Origin: Rhodothermales bacterium
GTDB lineage: Bacteria; Bacteroidota; Rhodothermia; Rhodothermales; JAHQVL01
Direction: 5' to 3'
Assembly: GCA_041391505.1 (NCBI GenBank)
Contig: JAWKNW010000004.1
Span: 309,896-373,895 of the forward strand
Length of the DNA: 64,000 bases
Shown: piece by piece, positions 35,082 through 42,945 of the stretch
Layout: each line of letters opens with the position of its first letter
Position numbering within the stretch: the stretch's first letter is position 1
Position numbers and translations under genes: made by a program
The notes under the pieces: generated by a model
What the model was told of the DNA's origin: nothing
Database searches by the model: none
The model's input: only the letters and a program-made list of their open reading frames with translations

Positions 35082-35245
35082 AGAGTGAAGTTTTGTCCGC
35101 GCCGCCGGCGTTCCTGACCGTCTCCTGTCGCATCTCCGGGGCTTTCCCGCCCCGTATCCGCCCAAACGGCGCCTCCTTTCCGCATGGCACATCCTTGGCG
35201 TGTCCACCTGCCACAGGCATTTCGGACTAACGCGCCACATCGGCC

Positions 35246-37024
35246 ATGTCATCTCCCTCTCTTTCTCCTTCGAGCGCAGCCCCCGGCGCCGAAGCCCTTG
35301 ATTCGACCCCCCGCCCCGATCCGCTCCAGCGCGTCGTCGCGCTGGTCAAAAAGCTCTTCGATGTCCCCGTCGTACTCGTTTCGCGGATCGTGAACGACAG
35401 GCTGCATTTCCTGGCCACGACCGGCTTCAGCGTGCGCGACGCGGATATCGACTATCTCCCTTGCAGTCGCGTCGTTCAGGAAGCCAAGCCGCTTCTCGTC
35501 GAGGACGCGGCCGCGATGCCCGACTGGACCGACCGGTATGCGCGGGGCATCGGTTTTTACGCCGGCGTCCCGATTCTGGATCGTGCCGGCCAGGCCATTG
35601 GCGCGCTGAGTCTGATCGACGTACGCGGCCGCCACGTCGAGGAGCCGGCGATCGGTGTCCTCGAGGAGTGCGCCGCGCTGATCTACGACCTGATCCACAC
35701 CGAGATGCCGCCGCCCCCGCCGGAGCCGGCGCCGTCCGCCGCGCTCCTGATCGACCTGTTCCATGACGCGCCGACGCCCGTGTTTGTCACGGATGCGGAC
35801 AACGCGATGCTGGCTGTGAACGAAGCCGCCGCGCGGTTGCTGTCGATACCGCGGAGCCAGCTCGCCGGACGCCCCTTTGACGCGGCGCTGCCGGAGGACC
35901 TCCGCGCCGGCGAAGCCGCCCTCTACGCCGATCTTTTTGCCGGCGTGCGCGAGCATTATCAGATGGATAGCCGGCTGGTGGATGGGTCGGGGGCCATCCA
36001 TCGCGCCCGCATGACCGTTTCGCTCGTCCGCAACGACGAGGGCGAGCCGGCCTATGCGATCCGCATCCTGGAGGAAACGGGCCGCCGGCACGAGGCGGTC
36101 GAGGAGCTCCGGCTGCGGGATAGCGCCATCGCCGGCATGCCGCTCGGCCTCGCGATCGTCGACGCGACGACGCCCGCGATGCCGATCATCTTCTGCAATA
36201 AGGCCTTCGAGACCCTGACCGGCTATCGGCAGGTGGAAATCCTGGGCTCCAACATGCTGCTTCTGCGCGGGACGCTCACGGAGCGCGAAGCGGTCGAGGC
36301 CATCGAAGCACTCGTGGCGCGGGAGGAACAGGGCCAGGTGGAAGCCACGTTCTGCCGGCGCGATGGCCGGCCGCTCCGGAGCGGGGTGACGCTCATTCCC
36401 GTCTGGGGAGAAGCGGATACGCTGACGCACTACGTCTGGCTGCTCGACGATCGGACCGAGATGCACCAGGTGCGGGAGCAACATGCGGCCCTGCGGACAG
36501 AGCTGGTGCGCTCGACGACGCGGCTGCGGCAGGCCGCCGAGCTGATCACCGTGGCCTACGGATTGCAGCCCATCGAGGAAGAAGCGCAGACATTGCTGAA
36601 ATCCCTGTATGACGAGGTGAAATACCTCGAGGCCAAAGTGACCCTGTTCGATCAGGCGTCAGGCGTCGGGCTGCCGGTGGTGGCCAACGTGGCCGGCAAT
36701 CCGATACAGATCGACCGGGTGGATCCCGATTTCGGGCACACCCGGGGGGACGTCTGCCGCATCCGCATGCAGATGGAACAGACGGGAGAGCAGGGGACGT
36801 GGTGTCTCGACGTTCCGATCATGACGGAAGAGGGCATGCGCGGCCTGTTGACGCTGTACGCGCATCCAGGGCGGCTTTTCGACGATGCGGCGGCTACGGC
36901 GGCGCGTCAGGCGGCCGGCCGGCTGGCGGGCGCGCTGTCCGCCACCCTGTCCGCCAACCCGGCACGCACCGCGCCCGTAACAACCCCGGCGCCGGAGCGG
37001 GTCGCGCTGCTGCCGGAGGCCTGA
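35246..37024 (+). CDS. Cytoplasmic GAF-PAS-PAS-GAF sensory protein without output domain
   Basis: 592 aa. Parts in order: GAF (~30-150, LFDVPVVLVSRIVNDRLHFLATTGF, FYAGVPILDRAGQAIGALSLID); PAS 1 (~165-275, FHDAPTPVFVTDADNAMLAVNEAAARLL); PAS 2 (~290-405, GLAIVDATTPAMPIIFCNKAFETLTGY..EILGSN); a helical linker (LRTELVRSTTRLRQAAELITVAYGL); and a C-terminal GAF-like segment (~440-570). PAS 2 resembles LOV domains in layout, but the flavin-binding Cys motif is replaced by GSNMLLLRG, so light sensing by adduct is unlikely. There is no kinase, cyclase or effector domain and no membrane segment. It probably acts through a partner, which is not evident next to it. Confidence 0.82.
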   Translation: MSSPSLSPSSAAPGAEALDSTPRPDPLQRVVALVKKLFDVPVVLVSRIVNDRLHFLATTGFSVRDADIDYLPCSRVVQEAKPLLVEDAAAMPDWTDRYARGIGFYAGVPILDRAGQAIGALSLIDVRGRHVEEPAIGVLEECAALIYDLIHTEMPPPPPEPAPSAALLIDLFHDAPTPVFVTDADNAMLAVNEAAARLLSIPRSQLAGRPFDAALPEDLRAGEAALYADLFAGVREHYQMDSRLVDGSGAIHRARMTVSLVRNDEGEPAYAIRILEETGRRHEAVEELRLRDSAIAGMPLGLAIVDATTPAMPIIFCNKAFETLTGYRQVEILGSNMLLLRGTLTEREAVEAIEALVAREEQGQVEATFCRRDGRPLRSGVTLIPVWGEADTLTHYVWLLDDRTEMHQVREQHAALRTELVRSTTRLRQAAELITVAYGLQPIEEEAQTLLKSLYDEVKYLEAKVTLFDQASGVGLPVVANVAGNPIQIDRVDPDFGHTRGDVCRIRMQMEQTGEQGTWCLDVPIMTEEGMRGLLTLYAHPGRLFDDAAATAARQAAGRLAGALSATLSANPARTAPVTTPAPERVALLPEA

Positions 37025-37401
37025 GCGACGGGTGGATGCGGCCGGCGCAACGCAAAGGTCCATTTTGCGGTGGAACCGGATGGATCTTATTTCTATCTTC
37101 TGCTTCTGCTTTACAGATGCGTCCGTTTCCTGCCGCTAGCTCGCGCTGGATGCGACGGCTTGCGTAAGGATTTCCTGGCATCGGGTCCGGCATGGCGCTG
37201 CGTGCGCGTGCTCCGACCCGGAGCCAGGAGATTTCGCGTGCCGGTCTTCGCTCCAGCGGGGCGGACCACGGTGGGGAGCGAGTGCGTCGATACCCGACCA
37301 CGCCATGCCGGCGCGCCGTGCGCCGTGCGGCACCGTGTTGAAGGGTCATGTGAGGTGTAGAGGACTAATGGACGTCGTTCGCCGCGCGTCCGTACAGGTA
37401 T
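37025..37401. other. 377-bp intergenic region upstream of the ECF sigma gene
   Basis: I see no gene. A pyrimidine-rich stretch (TTCTATCTTCTGCTTCTGC, 37090-37108) and TACAGAT (37112-37118) are promoter-like. The rest is GC-rich with open but unconvincing frames. A promoter for the sigma gene, possibly self-recognised, should lie here. Confidence 0.45.
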
Positions 37402-38013
37402 ATGTCGAAAACAGCTGGTTCGCTTTCTCCTTCCGATTCGAGTGAGCAGGATCGCGCCCTTGTGAAACTGGCGCTGGAAGGGGATGAAGCGGCATACAAG
37501 GCGCTCGTCCAGAAATACAGCAAGGCGCTGACCATGCACATCCAGCGGCTCGTGAGAAAGCCTGAGGAAGTGGATGATCTGGTGCAGGAGAGCTTCATCA
37601 AGGCGTTCTCGGCGCTCGAGTCGTATTCCATCGAATACGCATTTTCGACCTGGCTCTACAAGATCGCCACCAATCACGCGATCGACTATCTCCGGAAGCG
37701 TAAGCTCAAGACGTATTCGATCGACAAGCCGCGCGACACCAAAGAAGGGGCGGTCGAATACGAACTGCCGGACGCCACCTACCGTCCGGATCGCCACATC
37801 GTCGCGGATCAGCGGCGCCAGTTGATCCAGGAAGCCATCGACGCACTGCCCGAAAAATACCATCGGGTCATCGTCATGCGTCACCAGCAGGAGAAATCCT
37901 ACGAGGAGATCGCGCGGGAGCTTGATCTGCCCCTGGGCACGGTAAAGGCGCACATCTTCCGCGCGCGCGAGTTGCTCAACAAGTTTTTGCGCGACAAGCG
38001 AAGTTCGTTGTGA
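37402..38013 (+). CDS. ECF-type RNA polymerase sigma factor (RpoE/SigW-like)
   Basis: 203 aa. Sigma-2 region ~32-100: AYKALVQKYSKALTMHIQRL, VDDLVQESFIKAFSAL (core-binding DDLVQE motif), FSTWLYKIATNHAIDYLRKRK (-10 recognition). Sigma-4 region ~140-198: RRQLIQEAIDALPEKYHRVIVMRHQQEKSYEEIARELDLPLGTVKAHIFRARELL. The linker EGAVEYELPDATYRPD is longer than in minimal ECFs. No anti-sigma factor gene is next to it, unusual for stress ECFs but common for growth-related Bacteroidota ones. purB begins 50 bp downstream on the same strand. Confidence 0.93.
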   Translation: MSKTAGSLSPSDSSEQDRALVKLALEGDEAAYKALVQKYSKALTMHIQRLVRKPEEVDDLVQESFIKAFSALESYSIEYAFSTWLYKIATNHAIDYLRKRKLKTYSIDKPRDTKEGAVEYELPDATYRPDRHIVADQRRQLIQEAIDALPEKYHRVIVMRHQQEKSYEEIARELDLPLGTVKAHIFRARELLNKFLRDKRSSL

Positions 38014-38062
38014 GCTTCGCGTCGGCGACCCATCCCGAAACGAGTTCCCATCCATCCATCTC

Positions 38063-39358
38063 ATGATCGATCGCTACACCCGGCCCGAAATGGCCGCACT
38101 CTGGGGAGAAGAACAGCAATTCCAGGCCTGGCTCGACGTCGAACTCGCGGCGTGCGCGGCCTGGTCGGAACTGGGCGTGATTCCCCGGGAGGATGTCGAT
38201 CTCCTGTACGAAAACGCCCGTTTTTCCGTACGGCGCATTCACGAGATCGAGGAGGTGACCCGCCACGACGTCGTCGCGTTCACGCGCGCCGTGAGCGAGA
38301 CGCTTGGGGAGGAAAAGAAGTGGGTGCATTACGGCCTTACCTCGTCGGATGTGGTCGACACGGCGTTGTCCTATCGGCTCATCAAGGCCAACGCGCTCAT
38401 CCTCGAACAGCTGGATCGCATGCTGCAGGTGCTCGCCGCGAAGGCGAAGCAGCACCGGCACACCCTGATGATGGGTCGCACGCACGGCGTCCATGCGGAG
38501 CCGACGACGTTCGGGCTGAAGATGGCGCTGTATTACGCCGAGATGCAGCGCAACCGGGCGCGCTTCGAGGCGGCGGCGGAAGACATCCGGGTGGGGAAGG
38601 TGTCGGGGGCCGTTGGGACCTTTGCGCACATCTCGCCGGACGTGGAGCGGTTTACGTGCGAGCGGCTGGGGCTCAAGCCGGCGCCGATATCCACCCAGGT
38701 GCTGCAGCGGGACCGCCACGCGCACTACCTCGGCGTGCTCGCCCTCATCGGGGCGACGCTCGAGAAGATGGCCGTAGAGATCCGCGGGTTGCAGAAAAGC
38801 GAAGTCCGCGAAGTGGAGGAAGCGTTCGGGAAGGGGCAGAAGGGTTCGTCGGCGATGCCGCACAAGCGGAATCCCGTCGGATCGGAAAACGTCACCGGAT
38901 GCGCGCGGCTTCTCCGCGGCTACATGGTGTCGGCTTACGAAAATGTGGCGCTCTGGCATGAGCGGGACATTTCCCATTCGTCCGTCGAGCGTGTGATCAT
39001 CCCCGATGCGACGACCATCCTGCACTATGCGCTGCATCGGATGGCGACCATCATCGAACATCTGGTCGTTTACGAGAAAAACATGCTCCGGAACATGGAT
39101 CGCACGTTCGGGCTGTACAACAGCCAGCGAGTCCTGCTGAAGCTCATCGATACGGGGCTCGACCGCGAAACGGCCTACGACATGGTGCAGCCGCTGGCGA
39201 TGCGGGCCTGGGAAGAAGAGCGGTCTTTCAAGGACATCATCCTGTCCGAGTCGGCCATCCTGCAACATCTCACCCGCGACGCGATCGAGGAGGCCTTTGA
39301 CGCCCGGTACCATCTGCGGCGCGTAGATGAGATTCTCGCGCGCGTCGGACTGGCCTGA
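38063..39358 (+). CDS. purB: Adenylosuccinate lyase
   Basis: 431 aa, full length. Fumarase/aspartase-superfamily enzyme: N-terminal MIDRYTRPEMAALWGEE, VHYGLTSSDVVDTALS, substrate loop MGRTHGVHAEPTTFG with the catalytic His region, and the signature GSSAMPHKRNP at residues 261-271 (flexible Ser loop). It cleaves SAICAR to AICAR plus fumarate and adenylosuccinate to AMP plus fumarate in purine synthesis. It acts as a cytoplasmic homotetramer. Length (~430 aa) fits the bacterial/B. subtilis-type subgroup, not the longer E. coli type. It is followed by a 339-bp gap before the receptor gene. Confidence 0.96.
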   Translation: MIDRYTRPEMAALWGEEQQFQAWLDVELAACAAWSELGVIPREDVDLLYENARFSVRRIHEIEEVTRHDVVAFTRAVSETLGEEKKWVHYGLTSSDVVDTALSYRLIKANALILEQLDRMLQVLAAKAKQHRHTLMMGRTHGVHAEPTTFGLKMALYYAEMQRNRARFEAAAEDIRVGKVSGAVGTFAHISPDVERFTCERLGLKPAPISTQVLQRDRHAHYLGVLALIGATLEKMAVEIRGLQKSEVREVEEAFGKGQKGSSAMPHKRNPVGSENVTGCARLLRGYMVSAYENVALWHERDISHSSVERVIIPDATTILHYALHRMATIIEHLVVYEKNMLRNMDRTFGLYNSQRVLLKLIDTGLDRETAYDMVQPLAMRAWEEERSFKDIILSESAILQHLTRDAIEEAFDARYHLRRVDEILARVGLA

Positions 39359-39697
39359 TCGGGCAAATCGGCCGGATGTGCACGATTTCTTCTTGTTCCG
39401 TTGTTAAGGAGTGTCGACGGGATGAGTGCGTGCTTTTAAGGTTTTCGTGTGGGGATGGGGTTTTTATTGCATGAGATTGGCGTAATTCCTTTCCTGTGCC
39501 GTGTGCAGTCCGAGAAACCGGAAGCGCTTCTTGCCTGCCTCCTGCAAGTTTTTGCGGGACGTTTACTATTTTTGTCTGTATTCAACCAGACGATGCGGCG
39601 ACCGCCGTTGACACCAACCGGTCCCCCCTCCGTGTTCGGACGGATCGCGATCCGCTGAATACCAGGCCGCAAGGTCGAACATTCACCCAGAGGCTGT
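39359..39697. other. 339-bp intergenic region upstream of the first TonB receptor
   Basis: No gene is supported; a 69-codon frame at 39449 has no homology or ribosome site. The stretch around 39550-39575 (TTTTTGCGGG, then TTTACTATTTTTG) contains TATTTTTG, which fits the Bacteroidota -7 element TAnnTTTG, but the -33 spacing is poor. An AGAGG ribosome site precedes the ATG at 39698. Confidence 0.45.
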
Positions 39698-42535
39698 ATG
39701 AAATCTCTCTCTAGAATGGCCGGGATTTTCCTGGTCCTTTTCGGGCTGACCCTGCCCAGCAGTTATGCCCAGCAGACGGGTTCGGTAACGGGCGTGGTCA
39801 CGGATGCCACGGATGGTCAGGCGCTGGGCGGCGCCAACGTCATTCTCACGCGGGCCGGCCAGGCAGGCCTTGCCGGCGGCGCCGCGGCCAATATCGACGG
39901 CATGTACCTCATTTCGAACGTCCAGCCCGGCACTTATACGGTGACGGTCCGCTTCGTGGGTTATAACGAAGCCCAGTTTTCCGTGACGGTAGCGGCAGGC
40001 CAGACCGTGACGCTGAATGCGACGCTGTCGCAGGGCGGGCTCGATCTGAACACCATCGTGATCACGGCATCGCGCCAGGCGGAAAAGGTGCTGGACGCGC
40101 CGGCTTCCATCTCGGTGCTCGATGCGCGCGAGATCGAGCAGGAGGTGGTGCCCTCCACCGTGTCCGTGCTCCGCAACGTGACGGGCGTCGACGTCGCCCA
40201 GACCGGCGTCGACCGCAACGAGGTTGTGCTGCGCGGCTTCAACAACGCCTTTTCGGGATCGGCCTACGTGTTGACCGACTACCGGCAGGCGGCTGTTGCG
40301 TCGCTCGGGGTAAACCTGCACTCGATCATGCCGAACATGGGCATCGACGTGGAGCGTATCGAGGTCGTGCGCGGGCCGGGCTCGGCCCTTTATGGCGCCG
40401 GCGTGGACGAAGGGGTAGTGCACTACATCACCAAAGATCCCTTCAGCTATCCGGGTACGACGATCTCGCTCTCGGGCGGCGAGCGCTCCATGCTGGGCGC
40501 GCAGTTCCGCCATGCCGGCGTGCTCGGCGGCAACCTGGGGTATAAGGTGACCGGCTATTACTCGCAGGCGAAAGATTGGGAATACGACCCCAACAATGCG
40601 CAGGACGCCTTCCAGCTCGGGCTGGATGCGGACGGGCTGGAACGCAACTACGATTTCAGCAAGCTGAATGTGAACGGCATGCTGCAGTACCGCGTGCAGG
40701 ACAACCTCTCGCTGACGGTCAATGGCGGCTACTCGTCGCTTGACGCCATCGTGCTTTCGGGCATCGGCACGCTCCAGTCGAAAGGGTTCGGATACACCTA
40801 CGGCCAGTTCCGGCTACAGGCGGATCGGTTCTTCGCGCAGTTTTATGTGAACAAGAACGACGCCGGCGACAGCTTCGTCTACGGAAACGGCGTGCCGGTC
40901 GTAGATAAAGGCGTGCAGTACAGCGCGCAGGCGCAGTACGACCTGAGCTTCGCCGACGACCGGTTCCGGCTCATCCTCGGCGGCGACCTCGAAATGACGC
41001 GCCCCGACACGGAGGGCACGATCCTCGGCCGCAACGACGCCAACGACGATATCAACGAAGTGGGCGGCTATGCGCAGTCCACCATCGAGATGACGCCGAA
41101 GCTCGACCTCACCCTGGCGGTACGCGGCGACTGGAGCAACGTGTTCGATGAATTCCAGGTGTCGCCCCGCGCGGCCCTCGTCTACAAGGTGAACACGTCA
41201 AACACCGTGCGCGCGTCGTACAACAAATCGTTCTCCTCGCCGGGCGTCAACTCGCTGTTCCTCGACATCGTCGGCCAGGTGCAGCAGCTGGATGCCGACC
41301 GCCGGCTCATCGTGATGGGTCGCGGTTCAGGGCAAGGCTATACGTTCGACACGTTCCGCGCGACGAACTCGGCGCAGATGTTTCTGCCCGTGACCGGTTT
41401 CTTCGGCCAGAACTTCAATCTGCAGGGCATGCCGCTCATCCCGATCTATGGTGCGGCGGCCGGCGGCGGCCTCGTGGCGGCGCTCCGTTCGGCGGCCCCG
41501 ATTCCGGGCCTCGAAAGCCTCAACTCGGTGCAGCGCGGCCTCCTGGCCGACCTGCTGGGCTACACCGCGCTGAACGGCTTGCTCGGTCTCGGCGCCATCA
41601 CGGATGCCACCCAGCTCGGCATTCCGGATGACAGCGAGCAGGGGTTCCGGGAAGTCAACGGACCGGTTGACATCGCCCCGTTGAAACAGACCACCACGCA
41701 GACCATCGAGGTCGGCTACAAGGGGCTCATCAACGGCAACATCCTGTTCGCCGTGGATGGCTACTGGGCGAACAAGAAGAACTTCACGGGTCCGCTGCTC
41801 GTCGAGTCGCCCTTCGTTTATCTGGATCGCGCGGGGCTCACCGGCGACGTAGGCGCCGCGCTCGGCGCGCTCTTCGCGACATCGACCGATGCGACGGTCC
41901 AGGCCCTGCTCGCCGGCCTGCAGCAGGCGCAGCTGCCGGCGGCCAACGTGGCCGGCATCCTCGGCGCGCTGGTGGGCGGCGCCCTGGAAGGCACGCCCAT
42001 CGCCGCGATCCAGTCCGATCAGCAGGTGCTGCCCGATGCGCTCTCGCAGAACGCCGTGGGCGGCTTCGCCGCGTACCGCAACTTCGGCAACCTCGATTAC
42101 TGGGGCGTTGACGCATCCCTCCAGATCCTGGCGACGGACGCGCTCACCCTCTTCGGCAACATCTCCATCGTCAGCGACGACTTCTTCGACAATACGGAGC
42201 TGGATGAGGAGAATGTCGATCTCGAACTGGCGCTCAACGCGCCGACGTTCAAGGGCAAGTTCGGGGGCAGCTACCGGATGCCGTCCGGCCTCTCGCTCAA
42301 TGCGTCCGGCCGCTATACGAAGGGCTTCCCGGTACGCTCCGGCAGCGACTATATCGGCAACGTGGAAGACTACTTCCTGCTCGACCTGGGCGCCGGCTTC
42401 GATTTCGGTCGCACCGTCCAGGGGCTGCGGGTGGATTTCACCATCCAGAACCTGCTCGATAATGCGCACCGTGAATTCGTGGGCGCTCCCCTTATCGGCC
42501 GGATGGGCATCGCACGCCTGACGTACACCTTCTGA
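39698..42535 (+). CDS. TonB-dependent receptor with N-terminal CarboxypepD_reg-like domain
   Basis: 945 aa. Signal peptide (KSLSRMAGIFLVLFGLTLPSSYA-QQ). Carboxypeptidase-regulatory-like domain ~25-115 (GVVTDATDGQALGGANVILTR, YTVTVRFVGYNE). TonB box/plug ~120-250 (IVITASRQAEKVLDAPASISV, RIEVVRGPGSALYGAGVDEGVVHYITKDPF). A 22-strand-type barrel follows, ending IGRMGIARLTYTF with the terminal Phe. Two Ala/Leu/Gly-rich helical inserts at ~584-640 and ~713-775 interrupt the barrel. It imports a large substrate across the outer membrane using TonB energy. No SusD partner is present. It is a tandem paralogue of 42946-45882. Confidence 0.94.
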   Translation: MKSLSRMAGIFLVLFGLTLPSSYAQQTGSVTGVVTDATDGQALGGANVILTRAGQAGLAGGAAANIDGMYLISNVQPGTYTVTVRFVGYNEAQFSVTVAAGQTVTLNATLSQGGLDLNTIVITASRQAEKVLDAPASISVLDAREIEQEVVPSTVSVLRNVTGVDVAQTGVDRNEVVLRGFNNAFSGSAYVLTDYRQAAVASLGVNLHSIMPNMGIDVERIEVVRGPGSALYGAGVDEGVVHYITKDPFSYPGTTISLSGGERSMLGAQFRHAGVLGGNLGYKVTGYYSQAKDWEYDPNNAQDAFQLGLDADGLERNYDFSKLNVNGMLQYRVQDNLSLTVNGGYSSLDAIVLSGIGTLQSKGFGYTYGQFRLQADRFFAQFYVNKNDAGDSFVYGNGVPVVDKGVQYSAQAQYDLSFADDRFRLILGGDLEMTRPDTEGTILGRNDANDDINEVGGYAQSTIEMTPKLDLTLAVRGDWSNVFDEFQVSPRAALVYKVNTSNTVRASYNKSFSSPGVNSLFLDIVGQVQQLDADRRLIVMGRGSGQGYTFDTFRATNSAQMFLPVTGFFGQNFNLQGMPLIPIYGAAAGGGLVAALRSAAPIPGLESLNSVQRGLLADLLGYTALNGLLGLGAITDATQLGIPDDSEQGFREVNGPVDIAPLKQTTTQTIEVGYKGLINGNILFAVDGYWANKKNFTGPLLVESPFVYLDRAGLTGDVGAALGALFATSTDATVQALLAGLQQAQLPAANVAGILGALVGGALEGTPIAAIQSDQQVLPDALSQNAVGGFAAYRNFGNLDYWGVDASLQILATDALTLFGNISIVSDDFFDNTELDEENVDLELALNAPTFKGKFGGSYRMPSGLSLNASGRYTKGFPVRSGSDYIGNVEDYFLLDLGAGFDFGRTVQGLRVDFTIQNLLDNAHREFVGAPLIGRMGIARLTYTF

Positions 42536-42557
42536 GACACGGTGCGTCACGGAAGAT

Positions 42558-42628
42558 GGTTCACGGTTCGACGTTCCATGTTCAAGGAATAACCGGACAT
42601 TGAACCTTCAACCATAAACCTTGAACCC
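42558..42628. repeat. Heptamer-array hairpin (CCTTGAA words), no cargo
   Basis: Left arm 42558-42587 (GGTTCACGGTTCGACG...) and right arm 42598-42628 (CATTGAA, CCTTCAA, CCATAAA, CCTTGAA, CCC) form an inverted pair with about 21 of 30 matches and a 10-nt loop. It lies between the receptor stop (42535) and the terminator at 42637. Confidence 0.75.
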
Positions 42629-42636
42629 AAAACAAG

Positions 42637-42668
42637 AGTCATCCCGGGCAATCCGGGATGACTTTTTG
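42637..42668 (+). terminator. Intrinsic terminator after the first TonB receptor
   Basis: AGTCATCCCGG (42637-42647), loop GCAAT, CCGGGATGACT (42653-42663), then TTTTG TTTTT. A perfect 11-bp stem with a T-run on the plus strand, it separates the two receptor genes into distinct transcripts. Confidence 0.9.
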
Positions 42669-42758
42669 TTTTTGTCGCCAATTCTCCGCGCGCGGCTTTA
42701 TTCGAACAGACTTAATAAATACATTCGCCCAGGCTACTGGTCGAATACCTGTTCCACT

Positions 42759-42884
42759 CGCCATTCTGAGGAGAGCTTGCGACGAAGCGTGCGCGCAGCA
42801 TGGGCCGCAACCCGGATTTTGGTCCGATCGTTGCCGCTTGTGCTGATAGCGTCTCGTTTTTTTCCGGCGCTCCTCAGGATGGCG
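42759..42884. repeat. Second copy of the CATCCTGAG-type palindromic element
   Basis: CGCCATTCTGAGGAG (42759-42773) and CTCCTCAGGATGGCG (42870-42884) are inverted with one mismatch, 96 bp apart. The ends resemble those of 15230-15395. It fills the leader of the second receptor gene and carries no coding evidence. Confidence 0.7.
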
Positions 42885-42945
42885 CGGTGGCGACCGGTGC
42901 CGCTCTCGCTCTGAGCTCTCGTTGACCCCCAAAAAAGGGCCCCCC

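Noticed and set aside
36140..36460. LOV photoreceptor domain
   Set aside because: The position of the flavin-binding Cys motif reads GSNMLLLRG, without Cys.
37070..37360. 96-codon ORF before the ECF sigma gene
   Set aside because: Cys/Arg-rich composition typical of a chance frame; no ribosome site or recognised motif.
39449..39658. 69-codon ORF between purB and the receptor gene
   Set aside because: No ribosome site, no domain, mixed composition; it overlaps promoter-like sequence.
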